Assembly (NCBI GenBank): GCA_943735955.1 | Contig: OX030955.1 | Span: forward strand, 3,550,835 to 3,614,834 | Length of the DNA: 64,000 nucleotides | DNA from: Piscicola geometra | Taxonomy: Eukaryota > Annelida > Clitellata > Hirudinida > Piscicolidae | Direction of reading: 5' to 3' | Shown: positions 53,431 to 64,000 of the stretch, piece after piece | Layout of the letters: every line of letters starts with the position of its first letter | Numbering within the stretch: the first letter of the stretch is position 1 | Notes under the pieces: model-generated | The model's database searches: none | What the model was told of the DNA's origin: nothing | What the model saw: the letters and a program-made list of their open reading frames with translations, nothing else | Program-made: the position numbers and the translations under genes

Positions 53431-56137
53431 ATTTAGCAAAGAACAATAAATCGTTGGTTTTTACGTTTATGGATTAACAAATGGATGGATAAATAAAAAC
53501 ATGGATAAATGTGTTGTTTCTTAAATTTTCTATTATAAGGATGGATGAATGGATGGGTGAGTAGATGGACGAAAAATTGATGGGCTAACAAATGAGCACG
53601 GGCTGATAAATAGACGGTTTGTTAGACTGATAGAAAAGGAAATGTACGTTGAAGTGCGCATAATAAATGTCCTTGATGTATTAATCATCTGCGAATCTTT
53701 TGTGAATTCTTGGAGAAGCATCAATTAAAACTTTGTAATAAAGTTTAAACACACGCGAAAGACCCGTTAAAAAATGCACGGTTATTAAACAAGAATGACT
53801 GCCTTCATTTAATATCGCATTAAAGTTTAGATCACATCTCGATAAACACAAGAAGCCAACAAATGAGCCATAAAATGTTCTAACAAACACGCAAGCAGGT
53901 AAAATTAGACGTTTACAAAACATCTGCAAGCAAAAATCACTAACAATGTTCACAGGCTCATCCCAAACGACTTTTTCACACTCATCTTCACTATGAAAAA
54001 TTTAGACGATGTCACGTATTGTCTTTGACACATGCGATAAAACGGCGATTTCATTTATACTAAAAGTAACAACACATAGAGCTTTTTTAAAACACAGAAA
54101 AAAACATTTGTATTTGTTACGAATTAAATATTAGTAGAACAAATAACATTGCAGTGATTTAAAAAAAACCTCTTGTCTGTCACTTTTTGAATACACTGTC
54201 ATCAAGAAAAATATGCCTACTTGTATTCTATTCATAATTTCAACTCTTAACATGTTTAATAATCTAGAATTTTTATTTTCAGAGATCATAAAAGAAAGAG
54301 AATATGTTTTGCGCATTCAGAGTATTCAGCAAATAGCTAGCTTATAGAATTGCGAAATGATTGAAGACCAAGACGAAATCGCACAGAAAGACATATGATG
54401 CCGCATTTATTAATTGTCAATAATTGTCTGGTGCATAGTACATCCTCAACATATGTGTTTCGTGCCTTTGAAATGAGAAGCATAGCGTTCAGGGGTGAAT
54501 TGTGAGTTTTTTTACTGGTTTTTTTATTATTTTCAAAGTTAATTTTTTTGTTTTTTAAATTTTATTTTTTGAATAACTATGCTGATTTTAATTTTCTATG
54601 TTTAAGGCTTGAATAATAAAACTGGCGGGAGAGACAGTATTCATGGATAACAATCAAGAAGAGTTGATCAAGATGGTTCCTTATGGAAATTAATTAAACA
54701 CAAGAAAAGGGATTTAGATCTTTACGTATATCTTTTTATTAACATTAGAGCGAGCTCACCATAGCAGGGTCTCTTGTGCTTTGAAAATGTCAATAAAAGT
54801 CACGCCCCTTTACTTACAAAGAGAGTGTTTGAACTTTTGTTTCTTAGAGCCCAATACTAAAATGCTTTAAAGATGAAATAAAACTGCTTCATAAGTCATG
54901 ATTACCAGCAAGAGTGGAAGAAATCATTAAAGTGAAAATATGAAAAAAGATTTTAAAAAAGATAAGACAGAAGCTTTTGACAAAAGTCTAATAATTGAGT
55001 ATAAATGTAAAAAAAATAGTTGTGTTACTTGAGCGACTAACAATGGAGTAAGTCAACAAGTTTCTTTTACTCTGCTTGAGCTTCTAAGAAAAGAAGAAAT
55101 AAACATTTTGGAAATACTGTAAAATCAAAAGAGCACGTAGGAACTTATCAGCTTTGGCACTAGTTTCTGGAACCACTTAACATTAGAAATACGCTAAAAA
55201 TTTATCGATTTTTTTAAAGTTTTTTCTTAAAAAGATGAATAAATTAAAATGGATAAAAATTATATGATACTTGCCGAGTGCGTGCTATGACATTGAGGGG
55301 AATTCGCATAAGAAAAAACCTTCTTTCCAGCAGAGGAGTCAAGTGCATTAAATACTCTAGGCAATGTAAAAGTCAATAGATCACCAAAAACAAAGAGATT
55401 GGGGAAACAATTTATGTATGCACCGATAAACCGCATTTCAACAGCACATGTCAACCTATCGAATAAAAAAATATTAAGAGTAATGAAAGAAAAAAAAAGT
55501 TGCATGCTTCATTTAGTCTTTTCAACGAAAGTCGGTGATTGCTTGCGGCAAATTTCATTTAAGAAGTCTTCGAGAAGTTTTCTTCAATTCTAGAGCAAAA
55601 AGTATGATTTTTTGAAAGTTTTAAAATAAGGAAAAAATTTATTGCAATTTCTAGATTTGTTAAATGGTTTGACGTTTGGGTTTTTTCAGTATCAATAAGA
55701 AATTCAATTTACAAAGTTTTGAGTGTAAAAACAATAACTTAATTCCATAATAATAAGAATAATAAACAATGATTTTTTAAAGAAATATTTTTGTCTTAAT
55801 TGCTTTCTCTAACATGACGATAAATAAACTAGAAAATATTTGACTTTTTAGAAATTACTTTGGAAAATTCTAAAAATTTTCCGAATGCGTTGATTAATTC
55901 TTAAAACCTCGCAGGAATGAGCTTTGAACGTCTTAAAAATCAATAGCTCGCGCACTGCCTTCGTTCAAGATGCCATCTCATAAAGCCATGAACTAGCTCC
56001 ATTCAGTAAAATGAATTGAATTCAGTTTAAAAAAAGATAATATTTAATTAATTTAGTATTCTTTATTTTTTTATTAATAGTATTATTATTATTATTAGAA
56101 AATTAAATTACTCTGAACGTCAGAAGTTCTCACTTCC

Positions 56138-56270
56138 TGCCATCGCCTAGTAGCCAGAGAGAATATGACTATTGGAACCGTCTTGTTAAAAACCATAATA
56201 TTAAATACATGAAAAGATGAATGTTAACTCATGTGAGATCCTAGGTCGACGTGCTAATAGCAGAGAAGGA
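56138..56270. repeat. Diverged dispersed repeat, copy 2
   Basis: It contains TGCCATCGCCTAGTAGC exactly as in copy 1, then CTCATGTGAGATCC and TGCTAATAGCAGAG. The spacing between blocks is longer than in copy 1, so the copies differ by an insertion or deletion as well as by point changes. Confidence 0.6.
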
Positions 56271-57253
56271 GGATGAATAAAAAAAATATATGTAAAAAAA
56301 CTTGTTTAAGAAATGTTTTTCCACATATCTTATAAAAAGAAAAAAAGTTATATTATGATTCAAATACTTTTTCGAAGTTTATAAATAAAATTAAATGGAA
56401 ATTAAAAGAATAATTACAAAAGGTATACGTTAAATTTTTGTTCATAAAAAGCTTTAATGTTATGTAGAATCAACATTGTAGATGCTTTGAGCTTGAATCC
56501 TGACAAAAGCAACGCCAAGAAAAAGAAAGGATTGATTTCTGAAAAACGATACTGTGCTTATGAGCAATAGAAGCCAAATCAATCTAATGCACAGATGCAA
56601 TGACCATTATAATTTGTATAAATATTTAAAATATAAAAAGATATTAACTGATATAAAATAATTTATTGTTATTTTTATTAAACTTAAATTTTTTTAAAGT
56701 AGTTTATATTTAAAGATATAAACTGAATCTATTTAACTAAATAACAATATAATGAGAGTTGACGTATTCATTTAGACATGAGAATTAGATTTATTTTATT
56801 CATATAAAAATGAAAAAAGTAAAATAAACTTTTTTTAAAATGTAGTAATTAAAATATTCATAACTTTGGTACTCTCCAATGGAGTCTCCTCGTGTCCATA
56901 CATAAGAATTACATACGAGCCACATTGAATATTCGAGATATATATATCTATTGAAGGCAGTTGGAAACATAATGGTATATAAAAATTCTGTAACAGCAGA
57001 TGAAAGTTGACAAAAAATAGTATCATGGAAGTAAATAGTTTCTTTGTAAATAGGCTCTTTGGATACCAAAGTGCACTTTTTTAGTGTATTACAAATTCCG
57101 GTTTACGGTTTCGGTTAGTGGTGTTTTATTTTTTCATGATTTCTTTTGACTTATAAAATATTTTGTTTTTCAAATAGGTTGGTAAGTTTTATTTTTCTAA
57201 TTTTTTAACTTATTGAAATATTTAACATATCATATTTGTCTACTTCTAACCTG

Positions 57254-57434
57254 GCTAAAAAGCGAAAATGTAACGCGAAATTTGAGAAAATTCTCTAATT
57301 CTAGCACTAACCCTAACACTAAACCTATCCCTAACCCTAACTTTAAAATTTGTAATGGAATTTAAAATAGATATAATTTGCTTTTTAACCAGATTAATTT
57401 TCACCGTTTTGTATTTCGCTTTTCGCATTTTATC
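57254..57434. mobile_element. Small element with inverted ends and telomere-like interior
   Basis: The left end reads GCTAAAAAGCGAAAATG and the right end, reverse-complemented, GATAAAATGCGAAAAGCG. The first 15 positions agree at all but two. The roughly 181-base span has MITE-like size. No clear target duplication was found, so the limits are tentative. Confidence 0.35.
57304..57342. repeat. Interstitial telomere-like repeats
   Basis: Five to six units of CCCTAA or its variants (ACTAACCCTAACACTAAACC, then TATCCCTAACCCTAAC). This corresponds to the animal TTAGGG telomere motif read on the other strand, with about half of the units degenerate. Confidence 0.8.
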
Positions 57435-59324
57435 TACACCCCTTGACAAAAGGATTTTAAGACTTAAAACTAATTCGTTATTATTTTAATTTAATTTATT
57501 GAAATGAGTTTGATCCTATAAATTAAAATAAGTATTATAGTCTTTTGAATCAATATATGGAGAACAATTAATTGAAAACATTTTTGAATTACTGGATTAA
57601 AAAAATATTTTTTTTAACATAAGTTTTTTGTTTTTATGCTTGTCTCATTATAAGTAGAATTCTATTACAATTTCTTTATTGGAAACTTTTTAAACTATCA
57701 TTAATATGCAATTAGGAATGTGATTGACTGGCATAGCTATAAAAAAAGATAATCTACACTATAGATTCTATAAGCTTATAAATAGATTGCAATGAGAAGA
57801 AAAATATATTTAAAATAGTTTTATAATAAAATTTTTCAAGTTGTTACATATTGAAAATATAATGAACATATCAATTAAAGATACCATCTAGCTCTTTCTC
57901 ATCAATACCTCATTAGAGGGTGTTCATTTTCTTGTTGACTGTTTTCCTTTTAACTCCTGCCTCTCACTTGAGCTGGCATGTCATTAATCATTAATCTCCT
58001 AATGCACATCACACTCATGAAGAGCAGCACACAAACACACATGAGGATGTTATGAAGGGTGTAAGATATAGCTCTTTTATGCTAAAGACTCACTGGAATA
58101 TTTATAATTTGGACGGAGTAGGCTGGTTTCATGCCTCAGGGTAGTGCATAAGTTTTTATTAAGAAGGCATAAAAGGTGAAAGTTCACAGATTGTTAATAT
58201 TCTGTACGATTCATAGTTATTTTTTGTTTATGCAAAATGATGGAAACCTATAATTAACCCTTTCTTAATTATTATTCTTTTTACTATTTCAAATATATGG
58301 AAAAATATATATGAGTAACCCATACCATATCTATTTCATTCTTTACAGGTTTTTAGCACCAATTTAGTGCATTATAAAGTTAACCAATAGTACTTTCAAG
58401 CTCATCAAATTTAGCATTTTACGACTAGTTAGCACTCATAATTACCACCAGCACCTTCTCAACACATTTTATTGTCTTACATAAAATAAAATGTCAAATT
58501 AGTGATTGACAGAAAATCTTGAAAACTAAACAAAACGGCGAAAAATAGATTTGTAACACCTTAAGCGATTCCACTTAGGTTATTTGAACTTTGTACATCG
58601 ATTAAACATAGGAAAGGTCAAATTACATCCTCGTAAAGGATGAATTCATAGAGGAAGTGAGGCTTTTCCAGGCCTGTAATGCTATTATAAAGGATAATGG
58701 TCTTATCTCGTGGCCATGATGACGTGCCATCATATGCATGCTAAAATTCCATGACCTGGGTTCAACAACTTTATCGGACTTAGTTCCTAAACAGTTTTAT
58801 GATATAATTTAGGTGCTTGATGAAAATACGGGGTTTTCTGCTAGCTAAATTTTGAAGGATAAATTTATCATTTTATCATACGGTTTGAGACAGAATTTGC
58901 CTGAATATTGAATTAATCACCTATATTTTCTTCAATAATACAGTATTTACTTTTATCTACAGTTATAAAATAATAAAGATATTCTATAAACTTTTCTTTG
59001 AACAATTATGTCAACGTAGTAACAAGAAGGGAAAATGAATAGAACTTCATACTTGAAATTGATAACATAATACAGCTCTCATAGTAAGAACTTTTATTAG
59101 TATTTTAAATTTTAATTTTTAAAACTACTTTTTTATATAAATAAAAGTAAAAAATAAAATAAAATAAAAATATGTATTATCATAAAAAATAAATAAAATA
59201 CTAAATATTATTAATGTGAAAGCACCATTACTTAGGAGCTGATGCTTCTTGCCAGCCAGTCGGTGCATCAGTGCATTCACTTGTTCCTAATTAGCACATC
59301 TCTCATTCATTGGTACAACAGTCT

Positions 59325-59338
59325 GTTGCCCTGGTAAC
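59325..59338. promoter_or_regulatory. RFX-type X-box
   Basis: GTTGCC-CT-GGTAAC is a perfect inverted repeat of two half-sites with a two-base spacer. It differs from the optimal RFX site (GTTGCC-AT-GGTAAC) only in the spacer. It sits in a GC-richer patch (about 59234-59390) about 24 kb upstream of the first visible exon of the minus-strand gene. RFX factors use such sites in ciliary and neural genes. Function here is inferred from the match alone. Confidence 0.45.
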
Positions 59339-61919
59339 TAGGCAATGAGCATGATGCTGATGGGAATGGGGCTGGTGATGGTGAGTGTTGAAAGACAAGT
59401 TTAGTGAATAGTCGATGATTATTGTAAATGGGATTTTTAAACATACCTTTAATTAGTCAATGTTAGAAGTCTTTAAGGCAAAATCCAATAAAAATCACAC
59501 TCTAAAAATCGAGGTAATTAATATAGATGGAGAACTGCTTAAAATGGCTATTATTGCCAATAAAAGTCAGTAAAATGTCTGCGTAAATAAGTAGCCTTAC
59601 AACTCAACTAGCTCAAATTTCAATACTATGTGTTTCATTTCGCACACATTGGATTTCCAGAAATATTATAGGTATTGAGTTGCAAACAAGCTATTGTGTG
59701 AAATTCCTGTGGAGTCTCTAACACCGTGATGACGAATAGGAAGATTATGAAAGCCCTTTTGTTTACGATCAGGCGAGCACCATGAGATGGTACACATTAG
59801 ATTTGAAAACACATTGCGAAGATGATGGTGGCGAGGATGATAATGGTAGCGTTTAGGATTTATAGTCGCCAGTATAACATCAAATGGCCGCATAATCAGC
59901 AAATGTGGGGGCGTGTTGTCTGCTTTGTGATCAGGGGAGATGTGTTGGAAGTGTTTAATAGTGGCAATTATAATTACTCGATGGCTTTGTAATCACTTTA
60001 TAGTCGCGTAACAATGGGAGGGTGTGTTCATGACCGTTCAAGCGTTATACCGTGTCGAGGACTTTCATTAAAGACTTATGCTTTTGAGGAATAAAAGTAT
60101 TAAATATATTTAAATAAATAGTAAAGAGAAATTATTAAGCTTTGAAAATACATCAGGTGTTAAAGAAGGTTTTTCAAAACATATTTACTATTCATTTAAA
60201 GGTTTGAGGCAAAAGATTGTATGTCACAGTTCAAAAGGCTTTCTTTGAAGCCGAGTGATTAATGCTTTCTCAGGCCTTGCAGCTTGCATGTGATTGCATT
60301 TAATTTATCTATCATCAATCTAAAACAATTGAAACATCATCGAAACTTTCGTCTGTTTTTTTACTTTTTTTTTCTAAATAAATCAAATTTAAGTCTTCGA
60401 ACAAGCTTTTTTAAGGCATCTTTAGAATTTTTTGTGTTGATTTTTAGTGTGGTTAACAAGGTAGGAATAGTTTTTACTTTCGGTCTAACCCAAGGAAATG
60501 AATGCTCTTATCTGCAAGGTGCTAACCAAGGCGTCAGTTATCTTGCATCACCTCCTTAAAAGACATTATTCATTCTTCAGTTTAATTTTATTCGCATTAA
60601 TCTATTCCCCTTTGATCCAATTGACGATGGTTTTAACTAATTAAGATTTCGAAAAGTTTAAATTGCGTAAAATAGCTCAATTTAGTTTCAAAAAGCATTT
60701 CCATTTACGCCTTTATTTCTATTAAAAACTTATAATTTATAAGTAATGTAGATTGAAATATAATTGTTACTTGAAATAGATGGATATTAATGGATGAATG
60801 ATTTGATGCATTGATAGTTTTTTTCAGATAAATGAATGGATGAATATTGAAACTGAAAAATATGATGGTATGTTACAAAAAGCTTAAAAGCAAAAGAATT
60901 ATTTCACATAGTTTGATCAAACATATAAACTTAACACTAAGTTGTTTAATTTTAGAAAACATAATTTTAATAAGGTTTTAAACTATCATTCAGACATCCA
61001 CAAGAATGTTGATCTTTCATGGAGTCCTGCTCACCCTCTCCATCTACACATTCATCTTTCCTTCTAAGGGTGATTGATGACGTTGATGATTATAAAATTA
61101 ATGATTATACTAATCATATGATTATGATAGTGCTAATGTATTGAGTGATAATTATCTTTTTATTTTATTTATAGTAAATGATGAAGATGATGCGCATGTG
61201 AAAAGTATGATAATGAGGAAAAAACTTGATTTATGCCTTAGAAGAATTTTAACGAGTTCTCTTAATTTAATTCTGTGTGTCATTTTAATTCGAGACATAT
61301 ATTTTTGTATCGAATTTTTATGTCGTACTTTTAGAGATTACAAATTAAATTTAAATAAAAATATTTTAATTAAATATTAGGACTTTAAAACAAGAATTTA
61401 CGCTTTTAATCATAAAAATGCAAAAATTGTTGAAACTGTGGCAGCATTAATTGAATAAGTTAGTGGTTCTTTGAAGGCAGACCTATAATCATACAAGTGC
61501 TGAGTTTTCTGGGGTGGGTGCCATGATGGATCCTTAATTAATCACCATCTTTCAATTAATTTTTAAAAATATATTTTTATTTCTCCAAACATCTAGAACA
61601 TTTATTTTAAAAATATATTATTTCATCGCTTATCCATGCTAGCAGCCACCATTATTACTCATCTGCGTTTAAATATGTTTCTAGCCATCTTCAAAGTTGT
61701 AGAAAAGTTAATTGATTTATCGGTCTAACTTATTCACGGAGATTTTGATGTACTAATAAATTAAAACATTAAGATTTATTAAATATATTTTAATTTAATA
61801 TTTTTTACCGTACATATGTTTCTTTTTCATTCCAACTTTTCTCATTCTTCACGTCTGTTGTTTGTTTTGTCATCAGATGATCTTTGGTCCAAATTATTTT
61901 TTTGTCTCATTGTCGTCAC

Positions 61920-62045
61920 CATCATTACATTATCATCATCACGATCAACTTCAACATCATCATAATTATTATTATCATCATTTTCATCACCATCATAATC
62001 ATCATCATCATTATCATCATCATAATCATCATCATCATTTTTTTT
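61920..62045. repeat. Imperfect ATC trinucleotide repeat
   Basis: Runs of ATC/CATCAT with ATT variants. They create a poly-His plus frame and a poly-Asp minus frame. These low-complexity frames have no other coding support. Confidence 0.9.
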
Positions 62046-63538
62046 ATGACAACTCAGTAAATGTAACTTGATATTCATTGGTTTTTTCTCAAAGTTTTCT
62101 TCAAAATTGTCAAAAGTGTCAATATTCAAACATCTTATTTTACATATATATAAAATTCTTTAAAATATATTAACTTTTTTTTCATAATTTAAAAAAATAC
62201 AATTAAAAGAATGAGTTATTAGAATTAAAATTAAATAAGAAATCATAAGGAGAATGACATGATTAATGGTAAGGCGCTTTAACAGGTTGATATCATTATT
62301 TTCTCCTAGCTATCAATCCTATTCTATTACTCGCTTATGTTACAATACAACGACGAATATTATTAACGTGGCGTAAACCCGGACGGGCTTCAAGACCATA
62401 TGTTATTACCTTTTTCATCACTTTTTTCTTACTATTTTATCCATTCATCTTTTCTCTAAATGATTTTCATAGTTTAATTCTTTCAAACTACATTTAATGC
62501 AAATTATTTATTTTTCAATTGTTCTTTTTTTCCCTAACCTTGCATAGTGCTATCAATAGCTAAATCACGTTCTGTATAATTTAAGGACGATCTCTGCCTC
62601 TCCTATACAATAAAGCGCTGGTAATCATAAATCATACCTACTGCTGGCATTTGATAACGATGATGTATTTGATAAAGTCTCTAGGTCTAAAAATCGCGAA
62701 TAAATTCATTTCAAAAAGTTAACTTTATGACTTTTTTAGAATGTATGAAGCTTATAGTTGTTTGAGGTGTTAAGAACTATTCAGCTTTTAATTTGGCTAA
62801 CTATTCGGCTAGCAGGTGAGGTATGGCGGTTTTATTTTCAAATTCAGTCTTTCACATACACTTACTGGCACTGCCATTTCCATGTCGTCATTCACACTTA
62901 AAGGCACACATTCACAAGCTAACACACACACTAACGAACACATTCGTAAAAACTAAGACATATAAACCAAATTTTTATATAAATAAGAGGTTATTCATTT
63001 AATTAAAACAAGGATGAAGAAGGGAAAGAGGAGGGTAATGATGATGTTGATAGTTCAATTGAGGCATTAAGTTTAAATATTAACACATAACGGTGAATAT
63101 ATAACATTAATGGTGTTAATGCGAATTCAATTCACATCAATGTCATATAGCCTCCACCATTCAGTGCACTGCATCTCAAGCGCGCCTTCGTTCACTGCGG
63201 AATTCCGAGACACGAACTTCTTCGAAAGGCAACTTCGGCTTGAGTGTCCAGTGCAGGGAGACCCTTTGCCAGAGTGGGTGCTTTCGTCGCTTGTGACTTT
63301 CGTAGATTCATCGTGTGAGAATGTTTCTTTCTATTGTAAATGGGGTTGTATTGATAAAGGATGAAAAATGTAACTTCAAGTATCTAAACCACTTTTCTCA
63401 CAAATCTCTCAAGGATAACTTGGTTCAAAAATGACGAGCCACTCAACTTGACGGACTTTCAAGTAGAATACAACGGCACCAAGTAACTCTTGGCATTTTC
63501 TAAAATAATCTACATTCCTTCGGTCTCTACAGAATGTA

Positions 63539-63584
63539 GGATAAAAGCCTCTCGGAGAAAAAGCCTCTCGGAGAAAATGTCTCT
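63539..63584 (+). repeat. 15-16-bp repeat resembling the foldback array; possible second element end
   Basis: Three units, GGATAAAAGCCTCTC, GGAGAAAAAGCCTCTC and GGAGAAAATGTCTCT, resemble the foldback unit GGATAAAAAGTCCTCC at about 12 of 16 positions. The preceding TA gives TAGGATAAAA, as at the right end of the foldback element. The opposite arm would lie beyond the window. Confidence 0.45.
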
Positions 63585-63610
63585 TTGTTAATATTTTAGT
63601 ATAAATAAAA

Positions 63611-63820
63611 CGGACTTTTTTATAGATTCGTTTAACAATTTTAAATAAATAAAATGGGACTTTTTATATAAAAACGGATTTTTTATAGATTCGTTTAACA
63701 ATTTTAAATAAATAAAAAGAACTATATTAAAAAAATTACATTATTAAAGCAAACTATAATTATAACTATAACGGACTTTCTTTTTTTTATAGATTTGTTT
63801 CACAATTTTAAATAAATAAA
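63611..63820. repeat. Three spaced copies of a 43-50-base AT-rich unit
   Basis: Copies begin CGGACTTTTTTATAGATTCG at 63611, with close variants at 63675 and 63772. All continue through CAATTTTAAATAAATAAAA. Spacers of 20 to 55 bases separate them. They follow the foldback-like repeats at 63539 and may be part of the same element. Confidence 0.8.
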
Positions 63821-64000
63821 ACTGAATACATTTTTTAAAATTACATAATTAAAACGAACTTTAAATTGTCAAATTTAATGAATTGTTAAATACAATACGA
63901 ATTATTTAACACAAGATTAATTGATTGATTGATTGTGATAGTCATCAACTTACATACCTTTTCGTATTCGTTGTTTTGATGAATAAGAATTAGTGTGTAA
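63821..64000. other. Window end, AT-rich, no gene seen
   Basis: It contains a short GATT run near 63921 and nothing else recognisable. If 63539 is an element end, this would be its interior. Confidence 0.5.

Larger units (their letters stand above)
57435..63538. other. Gene-free stretch
   Basis: AT-rich sequence. It contains the X-box at 59325..59338 and the ATC-rich repeat at 61920..62045. No exon of the ZNF608/609-like gene and no other gene is recognised. Confidence 0.6.

Noticed and set aside
61842..62129. Asp-rich minus frame and His-rich plus frame
   Set aside because: They come from the ATC trinucleotide repeat. No splice sites or family motif were seen.

Overview
The window is AT-rich animal nuclear DNA: sparse coding, introns of kilobase length, microsatellites, minisatellites and pieces of transposable elements, with no bacterial-style gene packing. 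Only one cellular gene can be supported. It lies on the minus strand and encodes a member of the ZNF608/ZNF609/scribbler (brakeless) family of nuclear regulators, which is known from bilaterian animals. The organism is therefore a bilaterian, most likely an invertebrate. A lophotrochozoan such as an annelid or leech would fit the base composition and retroelements, but that is a guess.

Gene layout, 5' to 3' on the minus strand. A 248-base exon (35492..35245) carries the family's N-terminal signature. A 21.1-kb intron follows, then an 88-base exon (14136..14049), a 2.2-kb intron, and a 1,894-base terminal exon (11846..9953) with a basic stretch, poly-asparagine tracts, one C2H2-type finger and a stop. 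The splice phases agree: 241 + 88 + 1,894 coding bases give one open frame of 740 residues from the first visible ATG. More 5' exons probably lie to the right (35.5 kb and beyond, or outside the window). None was recognised.

The large intron holds the most striking object: a 2.77-kb foldback-type mobile element (17628..20394). It has long inverted arms built on a 16-bp tandem repeat, begins with GGT on each end, and is flanked by a 9-bp direct repeat. Variant repeat units occur in the same order in both arms. The interior has about five decayed copies of a roughly 150-190-bp module and two RTE-like retrotransposon 3' ends with (TGAC)n tails. A second, related repeat start is seen at 63539 and runs toward the right edge.

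Outside the gene: 1-9.9 kb has minisatellites, a repeated 48-mer, a GC-rich island and a possible reverse-transcriptase scrap. 35.5-64 kb has a 5'-truncated non-LTR retrotransposon end (48.4-48.8 kb), a long ACT microsatellite, a diverged dispersed repeat pair (53.3 and 56.1 kb), a small element with inverted ends and telomere-like CCCTAA repeats (57.3 kb), and an almost perfect RFX X-box (59.3 kb). No RNA genes, CRISPR arrays or origins were seen.
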